Below are positions 9,982 through 22,313 of a stretch of DNA of 27,857 nt, in pieces. Position 1 is the first letter of the stretch; every line of letters starts with the position of its first letter. Under the pieces are notes generated by a model. It was not told where the DNA came from. It made no database searches and saw nothing but the letters and a program-made list of their open reading frames with translations. This stretch comes from Sphaeroforma arctica JP610 (taxonomy: Eukaryota > Opisthokonta > Ichthyosporea > Ichthyophonida): contig NW_014040116.1 in assembly GCF_001186125.1 (NCBI RefSeq), positions 1-27,857 of the forward strand, in the 5' to 3' direction. The position numbers and the translations under genes were made by a program.

Positions 9982-10933
9982 AGTCAGCTAATGCAAATGC
10001 TGCGTAAGCATCGTCGAGATATACCAACGTCGCATCAATCCGATTTTTCTTCCCCTTTAACGTTAGCTTGGATTTTTATCATTACAACTTCTCAACGAAT
10101 TCAAAAAAGCTGTCAGTAAATCGCTAACAAGTACTTAGTTTTTTGTCTTATGATATGCAACTATAGCTATAAAAATATCATGTTAACTAGTTAAAGATTA
10201 TATGATTGTCCAACAGACCTAAAAATGGGGGAAGGTCTTTACTTATCCAGAGACGCGCGGTCTACCTGACGTAACGGATGAATGATGCGATGGTTTCTAT
10301 ATAATGATTTGCGGGAAGGTGTAGAGTGTAAGCAATAGTAAAACACGACATACAGTAATACATATTTATATATATATATATTTTATAAAGAGCACAGTAG
10401 GCTGTATGTAAGCCTGTTGGCTGTAGCCGAGAGAGAGGCTGCCTATATGTAGTCTATTCTTTTTTATTACCTTCTGAATAGTTATTTGAAATATTTCCAT
10501 ACACACATACATTATTTATAAATATATTGTGGTGTTACCATGATGATAAAAGTTTATAACATATGTATGACGTAAATTTTATATTTATTAATGTAAATAT
10601 CGAGTAAGATATTTACGTATAACGGTTTCATGGGTCAGACCGGGCGTCAGAAATGGCGCGTGATTCTTCTAGATAATTGTCTACTATCATAGATGTGTCC
10701 AAGTGTGATGTTACAATTTTGGATCTTCCCCTAATCCCCTTAGTACGAGAGAGTACTTATAGTGTCACAAAATGCGACCGGCCTAAAAATCGGAGAGATT
10801 TTTGTTTAGAAGACGACGAAACACAGAAATCAAGATTCGTAAGGATAATCGCTACATGCTATTAGGTCTTCTGGTTACAGCGATCTTAATGTATGCGCGA
10901 GATACAAACTATCCTGTGCTAGTGTAAGCTTAA

Positions 10934-10934
<1 letters not shown>
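9982..10934. other. Spacer upstream of the AT block; holds dispersed repeat copy B
   Basis: No convincing gene. It includes the second copy of the degenerate dispersed repeat at 10470-10546, with the shared word ATTGTGGTGTTA at 10525-10536. A 62-codon frame at 10677-10865 starts without ATG and matches nothing I recognise. I searched this stretch for a CK1 first exon (a GxGxFG coding pattern) and did not find one. Confidence 0.5.
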
Positions 10935-10983
<49 letters not shown>

Positions 10984-10999
10984 TAATACACACAACACA

Positions 11000-11041
<42 letters not shown>

Positions 11042-11197
11042 AGTTAGAATAGCTGACAATCTGTATATAATGATGTACACAAAAAAGCATATACATCTAA
11101 TATATATATATATATATATATACATATTGTATGTACGTACGGTGACTGCGTGTACGCTTATCGGCATATATATATATATACATACACTCACATATAT

Positions 11198-11231
<34 letters not shown>

Positions 11232-11529
11232 GTATGTATATACATATAAATCGCTATATTTATATGTATATATACATATATATTTATATATATATATTCT
11301 ATTACATATGTATTTATTTCTATATATATATATATATATATAAATGTGGAACGTGTTTAAACACACACATACACACAGATGTATATATATATATATATAT
11401 AAATATATATGTATATATATAGATATATATTCATTCATGTTTTGTATGTCATGTATTTATATATATATACGTAAAAAATACATATATACAAGTATATAAA
11501 CATACACACACACGCACACACACACATGA

Positions 11530-11563
<34 letters not shown>

Positions 11564-13500
11564 ATGTATATATTTTTGTATATACGGACATCTATGTATT
11601 TTTTATGCATATATATATATATGTATTTCGTACATCTATTTGTGCATTTGAGTGTTTCCGTTCATGTATTGTTTGTATATTTATATGTAGAAGTATATAT
11701 ACATATGTAAGTATCTATATACACCCACATATATATATATATATTTATATGTACATGTATATATATATATGTATATGTATATATATATATATGTATATCT
11801 ATATATATATATATATGTGTGAGTGTATATAGATACATGCATATGTATATATACTTCTACTGAATACACACGTATAAGCATATTTATGTCGACTTTTTCA
11901 ATGTATTTATCGATATTTTGACAATCTATCATTTATATATATATATATTTATGTATGTGTATTTATGTATGATTTAGAGATATATACTACAAATATGTAT
12001 ATATATATATATTTTATTGATTTATTGATTTAGGGATATATATATATATATATATTTATATACTTATATTATATATATGTGTGTATATATGTATATAAGT
12101 ATATTTATATTTATATATATGATTTAGGGAAATATGATACAATTGTGATTATATATATATATTTATACATACACATATGTATGTATATATATATATGAGA
12201 ACATATATCTATATATCTCTATATACATATATATCTATGTATATATATATATATGTAAATGCAAATGTAAATGTATGTGTACATATGTGACACGTGCGTG
12301 TTTAAGAATGGTGTATTTATGAATTGTTTTATTCAATTACTTTGATAAATACGTACACATGTATTTTTAATTTTTTGTTCGTTAGACCATATGCTGTCTC
12401 ATTGTAGGTATACATTTACTGTCTTATTATATGTATATACATTCTATTCTATTTTAATATATATATGTATATTTACATATTTGTTTGTGTTTATGTGTAT
12501 ATATTGATATATTTATATTAATCTGTATCGATATCTATCGATCAATTCCTTAGTTTACATATATACATATATATTCATATATGTATATATATATATCATA
12601 TATATCATATATACATATATATATATCTGTTTTCATCTATATTTATATATATATATGTGTGTGTCCGTGTGTATTATATACATATATATATATATGTGTG
12701 TATATGAATATATATGGATATGTATATATATGGATATATTTATATCATATGTATCTATAATGATCCATTAATTCTTCAATTTATATATTTATATATATAT
12801 ATATACTATATTATATTATATAAATATATATATATATATATGGACACGTATAGAACATGTATGGATATATTCACTTAGGTATATATGGACATATATATAT
12901 ATAGTATATATATATCTATATATATATGCATGCATTTATATATACATTATATATATGCATACGTATATTGTTATATATATTTATATTCTGTCTTCATTTA
13001 ATTTTTATGGATATATTTTTCGATAAATGTATATATGGATATATTTTTCAATATTCATATATATTGTAGTATTAAATACACATATTTATATATATATGTA
13101 TTCATAATATATATATATATATATTTGTATAATATTTATATTTATATATATGTATAATATATATATATATATCGATATATATGCGTGTATATGTTCATAT
13201 TTATAATTTTATTTATGAATGTATGTATTTTTTTATTTCATTTCATCTATACATGTACATATACATTTAGTTGTATATAAATATATATATATATATTTGT
13301 GTGTGTGTGTTTCTATATATATATATAGATGCGTGCGTGCGTGTTTGTTTCCCGTAATATACTACCCCTATACATATATATGTATATGTATACATTTATA
13401 TATATATATGTACATATATATATACCTATATACATACATTTTTTTTAAATATATTTATTATATATGTGTGTGTGTGTATTTTGTTTTTCTCGCCCCATGT
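10935..13500. repeat. About 2.5 kb of (TA)n-dominated microsatellite
   Basis: Long pure (TA)n runs (for example 10937-10980, 11006-11036, 11097-11121) alternate with TATG, CACA and GATA-type words. Small internal reiterations are visible: a GATTTAGGGA-like word at 11971, 12027 and 12121, and GGATATATTTTTC near 13010 and 13038. Frames here translate to Tyr/Ile/Val/Cys dipeptide strings and are not genes. The block lies between the GTPase gene and the first recognisable CK1 exon, so it may be the first CK1 intron. Confidence 0.9.
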
Positions 13501-13749
13501 ATTGTCGCTTTTGACATATGGATCTGTGATTTCATTGTAATACATAGATAATGCCATTCTTCGTATTGCACCGACGTCTATGATCTTATGTTGTTATGTG
13601 CACAATTCTACTTTGGGCGAACTGATATTTTTTCCCCACCGATAGACTGTTTTCTGAATAACAATTACGCTGTATCTGCTCTGTACTCAATTTTTGTCGG
13701 GCGCCTATCGTGAGCGCTTGCTTAATGCTTTATCCTTCATCTTGCACAG

Positions 13750-16700
13750 GACGAGAGATAGTAAATGATCAGGAAGTGGCCATCAAATTGGAAGCCTTAA
13801 AGAGCCGACATCCCCAGTTGTACTACGAGTCTAAATTGTATAAAATCTTCCAAGGAGGAGGTGCGTATCTGTGTGTGTGTTTATTTTCACACGGCGTTGT
13901 TTTATCGTCTTGGGGCAGGTGACTAGCACCGGCATGGTTCCATGGAGTGATGTGTGTATGCAGCACGCTTGTTTAGATCCGGAGTATCGGTGTGTGTTCA
14001 ATCACTCTATAATGCACGATGCAAGCACAGGTCTCACATGATTATGGTCTCTATCCTCCTGGTGTTGACTTTCCTACCGCCTTAGTGTAGTATTCGGACC
14101 TTGTTATATGACTTACCCACTCGTATGTATCATAGCTCTGCACATTTCACTCAGGCACAAGTATCTACCATTCACACCAGCATTGGATCACGATTCTCAG
14201 TGAAAGAGTTACATGCCTCTTGCGACGTCATCTCAGCATGCCTTCCTTAGACTGCGTAGTTGCGTTTACATTCTAACATTTGTACACATATCCTTCCACC
14301 AGTGGTATGTATTGGGCTCTCCGTGTCATACTACCCGCACTCAGCCAAACCCCGGAGTGCACCCGAAGACAAATGGTGGTCTGGTCGACTTCCTATACAC
14401 GTATCGGCTTCACTATCACGCCCCTTTCTCTTAAACCTGCTACTCCTTCTACCTCACTCACTAGCCACTCACTCTGTCGCTTTGTCTGACACTCCACCCT
14501 ACCCCCTCCCATCTCGGCTTGCCTGGTCGTCACTGCGTGCAGAGGGGGTGCCTAAGCTGTACTGGTACGGACAGGATGGCGAGTACAATGTGATGGTTAT
14601 AGAGCTGCTAGGGCCGAGTTTGGAGGATTTGTTCCAGTTTTCAGATCGCCAGTTCTCGCTCAAAACCGTGCTGATGCTAGCGGACCAAATGGTATGTCAT
14701 CTGATCCAAGTTGTAGGCTGGTACTATGAGGAATGACTAGAGCCTGTGCGAGTATTCGTGTGTGTATAGAACTACCGTATGCCTTTCTGCTGCCAGTTGC
14801 TGTGTAGTAGTCTGGGCTATAAGAAATGACATGTGCCTATGCGAGTGTTCGTGTGTGTATAGAACTACCGTATGCCTTTCTGCTGCCAGTTGCTGTGTAG
14901 TAGTCTGGGCTATAAGGAATGTCATGTGCCGATGCGAGTGTTCGTGTGTGTATAGAACTACCGTCTGCTTTTCTGCTGCCAGGTGCTGTGTAGTAGTCTG
15001 GGCTATAAGGAATGTCATGTGCCTGTGCGAGTGTTCGTGTGTGTATAGAACCACCGTATGCCTTTCTGCTGCCAGTTGCTGTGTAGTAGTCTCGGCATGT
15101 GACCCAACTTACAACTGTTTGTGGAGTGGACTATCCTTTCCACGGGGTAGGTGCAACGGACTGTTCATCTCCTTATGCTGCACCTTTAGACTGCTGGCGC
15201 TCTGGGTAGCTCATAGGCCCTGCATCTGTACACACACAAGATGTGGTCATCTGTATACACACAAGACGTGGTCATCTGTATACACACAAGACGTGGTCAT
15301 CTGTATACACACAAGACGTGGTCATCTGTTTACGCACAAGACGTGGTGGCCCAGAATAGTCATAGCTTCAGTGAGCTTATTGGCGGAAATAATCGGCACA
15401 GTCATAGACCACAGTAGTGGGGTAGTGATATCGCGCGTTGTGGTTCCGAAGTGAACTCTTGTGTCTATGTGTATTAGGAAACGATATGCCCATCTGTAGC
15501 TCATACTTACAACACACCCTTGCACTTTTCCGGGATGCGACCGTATCGAGTTCTATAGATAGCTTTGCTCGTACCCATACTTACCTACCTTTGGGCGGCA
15601 CAACCCCCTCCGTAGATCTCAAGGATAGAGTTTGTGCACTCGCGGAATTTCCTGCACCGCGATATAAAACCCGACAACTTCCTCATGGGCATGGGGCGTC
15701 GGGGGCATGTGGTATATGTGATTGATTTTGGGCTGGGCAAACGGTACCGCGACGCGCACAAGCAACACATGCCGTACAGGGAGAACAAGAGCTTAACGGG
15801 CACCGCACGCTACGCCAGTATCAACACACACGCCGGCAAGGGTATGCGGATGGCTCTGGATTGGGCTGGGGGTTCTGTATGGGTGTTGTGGGTGTAGGTG
15901 GAGGTGTAGGGGTCTGACCTGTGATGATACATTTGTTGTAGTGTCGTAGAAGTGCTTCAGACTAGAGTATGTGTACATGTTTGAGTGGATTAGGTGTTGG
16001 CGTCCAAGCATGTATAGCGTTCATTTTTCAGTGGTAGCACGTGCACATAGTTAGATATAGCAAGGGTACGTAACATAACCGAGTATAGTGGATGCATAAA
16101 TTGGTGTGCATGCTTCTCCCGAGGGTCTGGCTGGCTTGAATTTTAGTGGGTGTCACCTTAGAGCTCAGTTTATGTCTGAATTGCTGTGGATAGTGCCTGA
16201 GGTCTGATTTGTTAGGTGTTTTTGTGGATCTTGATTTTTTTTGTAGTATATGATAAGTTTTGTTTTTCTTCAGTTGTTCGTTGTCGTTTGTGTTGTAGTA
16301 TGGCTCTCGGCGCAATATACATATATATATATTGCCATTGTACTGACCCGTCCTTGTTTGAGATGGGTTTGTATCGGATATCTGTAGTCATTCACACGGC
16401 GACGTCTATTTGGTTACCACAGAACAAAGCAGACGAGATGACTTAGAATCGCTGGGCTATGTGTTGATGTATTTTCTGAGGGGCAGTTTACCGTGGCAGG
16501 GTCTGAAAGCCAACACGCGCAAACAAAAGTACGAGAGAATATCCGAGGTCAAGATGAGTACCTCGGTCGCAACGCTCTGCAATGGGTTCCCAGGTATGAC
16601 TATATGTGTTCGTATGGTGGGTTCATCTGTGTGCAATGGGCAGAGAGATGCACACATGCACATATGTTTTTCAGTAGATGTAACTATATGGATATATATA

Positions 16701-19133
16701 TGTGTGTGTGTGTATGTATATGTATATGCATGCAATGTCGATTTTATGGATTTCTAGCCTATCCCATGGCGGTGGATGTTTGCCACGTAAAACCATTTAG
16801 AACCCAAGTGATGTCTTGGTTCTGCACACGTACCTAGTTTTACTTCAACTCCTTTTTGTTTCACATAAGAGTATCAACAACTAGCCCATTCATACTCACC
16901 TATATGGTTATAGCATCCTGATTGAATTGTATGCCTGGGTTACGCTTGTGCTACGTACGATTCTTATCTCATGAAACTGGAACTGGATTAGTGGGCGCAT
17001 ACCAACCTGTACTTTTATTCAGCGTCATGATGCACTCCTATCTTTTTACATGGGAATTCGTTACGGGTGCACGAGTAAGTTACTGCAAGTTAGTATCTAC
17101 TTAAATCTATATATACCGACGCAGCTTCAAATATGAAATATTTACACCCTGTGTACTTTGTATCTATGTTAATGATATGAACTAGTCAAGAATTATTTAC
17201 ACGTATATAATTATATTTCTTCACACCATGTGTACCTTGTATATATGGTATTGATATGAACTAGTTAAGAAATATATACATGTGTATATTTATATTTCAA
17301 TTATATATCGTAGATGGCCTGGTAAGTTATTGTGTATATATACCTCGTACTTTAGCACTCAAATAGTCGCCTATCGGTCCAGTATATCAAAACAGATGTC
17401 ACATATACACAAACGTTGTTGCTAGTACAAAAAGCAGTGTGTATGTGATACTCAAACATTCACACCGCACACACATGCACAATCAGTATTCGCATCGGTA
17501 TCCGTCCGTCATAGAACATGTTCATGTACGCGTATATGTACCACCTACCTTCACCTGTCACCCGTCTCACATATACTCTAATGCACGCCTCTCCCCCTGC
17601 CCTCTCTCACACACAGCGGAGTTTGAGGAGTACTTCTTATACGTCCGAGGCCTGCAGTTCATGGGCGACCCAGACTACCTGTTCTGTCGCAACATATTCC
17701 GAAAGCTGTTTGCGCGAAAGAACTTTGTGTATGACTACATGTTTGACTGGAACTTGACGGTGCAGCGGAAAGATGTGGCCAACGGAGCACCGCCCCAGGC
17801 GAGTGGTGGGGGGGTGTCGATTGCGGAGCAGAACGCGAACGCTAATCTGAACAAGTCACACCAGCAGCAGCAGTACCAGACCCAGCCACACACACACCAA
17901 CAACAAGCACCGCAACAACAACAGCAGCAGCACCATCAACAGCATCAGATGCAACTACAGGCACAGCAACAACCACCGCAACAGCAGATACCACCACAGC
18001 AGCAGCAACAGCAACAGCAGCCGTTGCAGCAGCCGTTGCAGCCCAAGATGAGTGGCACAGGCACCAGGCAAATGCAGGGAGGGGGTGGCAGACAACAGCA
18101 ACAGCCCATACCGGGCGAGGTGCAGGGCCAGGTGCAGGGCCAGGGCCAGGTGTCCCAAAATCAGGGGCAGGTGCAGCCCCGAGGGCCGCATCTGACCCGT
18201 TCCCAGTATAATTTAAGGCAGGCGCAGCTTATGAACGAGTCACAACCACAACAACAGCAGATGAGTGCGGCCCAGGCACACAGCATGCAGCATTCTCAGC
18301 TGGCACAGCAGCAGCAGCAGCAGATGCTGCTCAACAAGGAACGCCAGGCCCAGAACCCGCAGATGCAGGTATGCCGTAGGCGTGAACGTGTATGGAAGGG
18401 GTGTGCTTGTATGTATATCTATATATATGTGTGTGTGTTTGTGTGTAGAGGTTTGCAGAGATGGGTAGTCGGATCTATGTCGTGCTTATGCATTTGTGCG
18501 GGATGTATGATGGTTTGTATGCGCGTGTTATGTTGACATGTATGTGCTTAAACATGGCTAGTTATTATGCCCTGTTTAATTCGGAAGTCAACGCTCGTTT
18601 ATGGCGTGTCGAATGTGTTGGTCAAAAGTTAGTGGCAGATGAATCTCATACTTATGGCAAGGGCTGTTTGGTTTGGTTTGGTGTTTTTGTTTGTTTTATG
18701 TTTCGTATTTGGTTTGGTTTGCTCTTGGGGGGGGGGGGGGGTTCATGGCGTTTATCGAAGTGTACAATGCTTTTAACATTACAGAACTGATATATGCATG
18801 TTATACGCCTTATGCGTAGCCTACACATGGGCCACCGTTCATCCATGTATGGTATGTCATGTATTGAGACTCCAGACGTGAACATAGGTGTATGCTACCA
18901 ATGAATCACTGTGTGCACGCCAATGGGCATGTATAGATACCACACAGCACAGATATCAAATGTTCAATAGAGGATGTTGGCCTGTGGAATGAACCTGTGA
19001 GTCTACACAGCCCAACTGCACGAATCCACTGTATCGTAGAAGACTCGCTAACGTCTTCTTGGGAATTTTCCTGTCCCTCTCCTCCGCGTCCGCGCATCTA
19101 CAGCAACAAGACTACTCGTACCGACGAGACTAG
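13750..19133 (+). CDS. CK1: Casein kinase 1 (delta/epsilon-like) with Q-rich tail, first exon not found
   Basis: Six exons join in phase: 13750-13860, 14543-14691, 15616-15841, 16423-16593, 17617-18368 and 19104-19133 (478 residues after the incomplete first codon). All five introns are GT-AG. The protein is a Ser/Thr kinase of the CK1 family: VAIK with its Lys codon at 13785, [29 protein letters not shown] with the catalytic Asp at 15661, DFG at 15724, the CK1-specific [10 protein letters not shown] and [21 protein letters not shown], and KQKYERIS (a CK1 nuclear-localisation-type motif). The kinase domain ends at YDYMFDWN, followed by about 200 Q/P/G-rich residues. CK1 delta/epsilon enzymes phosphorylate primed acidic Ser/Thr sites in clock, Wnt and DNA-repair pathways. 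The exon for the start and the glycine-rich loop is missing from view. The last 10-codon exon (ending YSYRRD then TAG) rests on splice sites alone and is less sure than the rest. Confidence 0.92.
14717..15093. repeat. 93-bp tandem repeat in a CK1 intron, about 4 copies
   Basis: The word gcgagt followed by (a/g)ttcgtgtgtgtatag recurs at 14748, 14841, 14934 and 15027, giving an exact period of 93. A partial degenerate copy precedes it from about 14717, and the last copy ends near 15093. Since 93 is 31 codons, the array stays open in one frame on each strand. This creates ORFs of 230 (plus) and 105 (minus) codons inside the intron 14692-15615. Copies differ by only a few bases. Confidence 0.92.
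15223..15347. repeat. 25-bp tandem repeat, five copies, same CK1 intron
   Basis: The unit catctgtatacacacaaga plus cgtggt starts at 15223, 15248, 15273, 15298 and 15323. The three central copies are identical; the first and last carry one or two changes. The array lies about 130 bases after the 93-bp array, within the intron before the HRD exon. Confidence 0.93.
17140..17297. repeat. 79-bp tandem duplication in a CK1 intron
   Basis: Landmarks ACACC(C/A)TGTGTAC at 17144 and 17223, and GATATGAACTAGT at 17174 and 17253, are both 79 bases apart. The copies have diverged visibly, so the event is older than the 25-bp and 93-bp arrays. It sits in the intron 16594-17616. Confidence 0.8.
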
Positions 19134-19172
19134 GATAAACCAAAGTTGACACCACGGATAAATCAAAGTTGA
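19133..19172. repeat. 17-bp direct repeat at the CK1 stop
   Basis: GGATAAACCAAAGTTGA at 19133-19149 and GGATAAATCAAAGTTGA at 19156-19172 differ at one base and lie 23 bases apart. They begin at the last base of the proposed CK1 stop codon, so they belong to the 3' UTR if the last exon is right. Confidence 0.75.
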
Positions 19173-22100
19173 AAACCCCGATTACCCCTGTTGGAACCAC
19201 CTACCGCCGCACGCCGCAAGCCGCACGCAACATACCACCCACAACTTAGTCAAGTGAATAACTGCAGTGGTACACACCGTCCGTCGCTGTGTGTCTAACT
19301 ACCGTTTCCCGCGACACTCGAGCTTATTTAAGTGTACGCGAACACTTAAGAAAATTGTAAGTCCGATTTTCACAAGTACATATAAAACGCATCAAATATT
19401 GGGCCCGAACCAAGAACCATTTTTTTTTATTTCAAGTCCCAAAAGAAGCAATGTTCGAAAGTGTTAACGAGTATGTATCTATGATGTGCTGTGTGATGAT
19501 CTTAGTTAGAGATGAATATAGATGTGTACATCGGATGCACAGACTCAAATCGGATTGGGCTGTGTTTTTTTTTTGTAACGTTATAGTCATTCGATTGAAT
19601 TGTCCGTTGTTGACTGTGGACATGTTTTCTGTTTGTCTGGATCTTCGCTGGTACTTTTGCATATAGGCATATGTCTGCATATTACGACGTACATCTGTAA
19701 GTCCGTATGCAGAACTTCGGAAAGGGATTTCAACGATACTGTAAAAAATAAACGTATATCTGCCGAGTGATACAAAAAAAACAATGTATATTGCTGCTAT
19801 GTGTTCTGTAGAGTGCACATTCCACCCACAACTCTCATCACAGCCAATAAAGTTCCGAAATTGTCCGTGCGGCGCAAAAAAAAAGGGGGGGGGGGACCGG
19901 CAGACCATACAACTAGGAAAAGGGACTCGTAACAGGCGCAATTGAATACTGAAGTGACCAAGATGATATCACGGCCTTTTAAAAGCAACAAGAGGGGGAT
20001 TGCGTGCGGCGGGGTCGAGACCGGTCCCGTTTAAGTGACTTAGGACAAGGACATGGGCAGGTGCAGGGTAGTCGGACAAACTTCAACCAAGAAGCACAGA
20101 ATAGTCTTGTACAGGCTGAGATAGGGTGTATGTGGACTATTGCTATGCATTGGTCAGTTGGTATCCGGCCGATAAATAGTACCACGAAGAGTAGTTAGGC
20201 CCTTCCTTAGTAATGTTATATATAGTCAGAGGCTTCGTTAAAGAGTGGGGGGACATCCCACCAGAACGAAGCTCGTCATATCTGTGCAACAGCAGATATG
20301 TCATTCATAACAACTCTGAAAACAAACATATACGTGTTTATACATCTACGTGTTTGCATCCACACAATGCCTATTAGATAGTAGTCTCATTCTCTGGCGT
20401 CACATAACCAGACTACAGAATCCTTACAATAAATATGAGCTCCACATGTTCTTCGAATTAGCTGTATAGTATGCGTCATACCGCGTAAAGTCAACTCCAT
20501 TCGGACTTGTTCAGACATCCTTACCACCAATAGATGCACGGCCTGCTTTATAATTTCTGTGCAATACTAATACATACCCACACGAAAGGAGTTATGTGCG
20601 CCTGTGCTCCTCAGATAGCCCCGTCAAGTGCCTAGTTCATCTACTAGGCTTCGTGTGGTATGCATTCTAGAAGCAAGTGTATCAGGAAAACCAACACAAG
20701 TGTTTAATTTACTGTCTTCTATGTATCGTACTATCTTCAGCTCGCCAAACAACTTGTTGCGTTCACGCACATAGAAAATATTGGCCAGTATTGAACACAA
20801 GACTCAAAACCCAGTAGTACCATACATATATGCAGAACACATTCCCATTCACCGCCCACATACGTTTACATATGCCCTGCATCTTTCATGGCCACTATCG
20901 GTCCTGTCGCTTCTCAACCCCTCTACATAGGCCGGTATATGCAAGGCTCGACTCCGTCATACGACTTAACAGACTGTGCATAACCTCAATATAATGAAAG
21001 GCTGAGCTTCCGCAACCCGGTGTGTCTGCAGACTACAAATGCACCGTACAATAGCTTGAGGTGAATGTTACACTAGGTAATGCTTAGTTGTGCACACAAG
21101 TGTTAGGTATCTGGTATGCCCATTGCACACGGTCGGTTTTACACGATGAACACACTTTGTTGACCACACGCAAGCAAGACTACTAGCCCAGACCTGCTCG
21201 GAAACGGCCTTGAGTAAATACTTTCGTGTGACTCTACCAACAAAAAGTGGCTATGAAAGTATACACTCACGACTGCTTTTAGTTACGTGTGATTATGTTG
21301 GTATTATTCCATCATGGGCATTCGCTTTCGTGTGATTGCCACACGATTTTACCCAGGGTTAAAACTACGTTCGCGTGATAGGATGACAATTTCATGTTAT
21401 TAATGGGAGATTTCTTATAGTGGGGGTGATAAATATCTGTGTACACAGTGTATATGTATATTCATAACATATAGAAACATGTGCGTGGTTGAATATCGGA
21501 TATTTGGTATAAATGGCAATTTAATGTACATAGGCATAGCTTGCGGAATAAAACGCTACGAGTATTCAACGAGGGCTGTAGATATAATTCATAAAGTTAA
21601 CAACTCTGGATTTAACTGAGCGTGTGTCGTTGTATATGGATGCACTTTCGCTTGGTTTACCTTAGCAGCAAACAATTGGACGATACACAATGTACCATCT
21701 GTAAAAGTATATCTCTACATGCTTCATATGCCTCTGTTAGATGCACAAGAAGTACACTATGTACTTCTATAGTCGCTTGTTCTGTTGTGCTACGCTAGTT
21801 ATCATGCTTGCCTGCTATGTAAATAAACCACAGTGACAGTGGGTTAGATAATACCACATACACATTCTATACATACTATGCATACGTAGTAGTTTTTAGC
21901 ATAGCTGTCATTATTTTCGGAGGCTTTTTTAGTAGCAGGAAACACACAACCCAGCACACATACTTTGTGTTAAACCCAAAAAGGCTAAACCCAAAAAAAT
22001 TCAAAACACACGACGGAATGGATAAGGCCTTTTGGAAGGTTGCTAACATACTTTATAAAATATAGGTATGTTTATTAAAGTAGTTTGTTGTTCACTTGCC

Positions 22101-22313
22101 AGAGGTGTCTAATGGGTCTCTTAAGATCACTGTGTAACTATCTCTAGAACATCTCGCTACCAGAATATCGTTTCTTTGCGATTAGAAGCTAAGCATTACG
22201 CTATCATCTTATATGATCTAATTGCAGATATACATATACACGTTCCCTGAAAGTACATATACATATACACGTATATAGGAATATATACACAAGAACACAT
22301 ACATAACTTCAGG
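19134..22313. other. 3.2-kb spacer without a convincing gene
   Basis: It should hold the CK1 3' UTR and the promoter of the TPR/oxygenase gene. The longest frame, 169 codons on the minus strand at 19432-19941, runs through a homopolymer junction of nine A and eleven G (19876-19895) and has no recognisable domain. A 64-codon plus frame from 20004 has a Gln/Gly-rich part recalling the CK1 tail but no clear splice connection. No tRNA, rRNA or transposon signature was seen. A small cluster of CGTGTGA-type words lies at 21224-21380. Confidence 0.5.
21328..21346. promoter_or_regulatory. Perfect 7-bp inverted repeat in a CGTGTGA word cluster
   Basis: TCGTGTG, a 5-base spacer, then CACACGA. Related words occur nearby: ttcgtgtgac at 21226, tacgtgtgat near 21283 and ttcgcgtgat near 21371. 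The cluster is about 1 kb upstream of the ATG at 22314. It could bind a dimeric factor or be chance; there is no direct evidence of function. Confidence 0.25.

Noticed and set aside
10919-11932. Several ORFs rich in Tyr and Ile
   Set aside because: Translations of (TA)n microsatellite.
14717-15347. Repeat arrays considered as CRISPR
   Set aside because: Units are contiguous tandem repeats without unique spacers, in a eukaryotic intron.
14762-15454. 230-codon plus ORF and 105-codon minus ORF
   Set aside because: Created by the 93-bp array whose length is a multiple of three; they lie inside a CK1 intron.
19432-19941. 169-codon minus-strand ORF
   Set aside because: Runs through an A9/G11 homopolymer junction and has no recognisable domain or promoter.
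20004-20198. Possible distal CK1 exon with a GQGHGQVQG-like peptide
   Set aside because: The resemblance to the Q/G-rich tail is compositional; the nearer acceptor at 19103 gives a phase-matched end with a stop.
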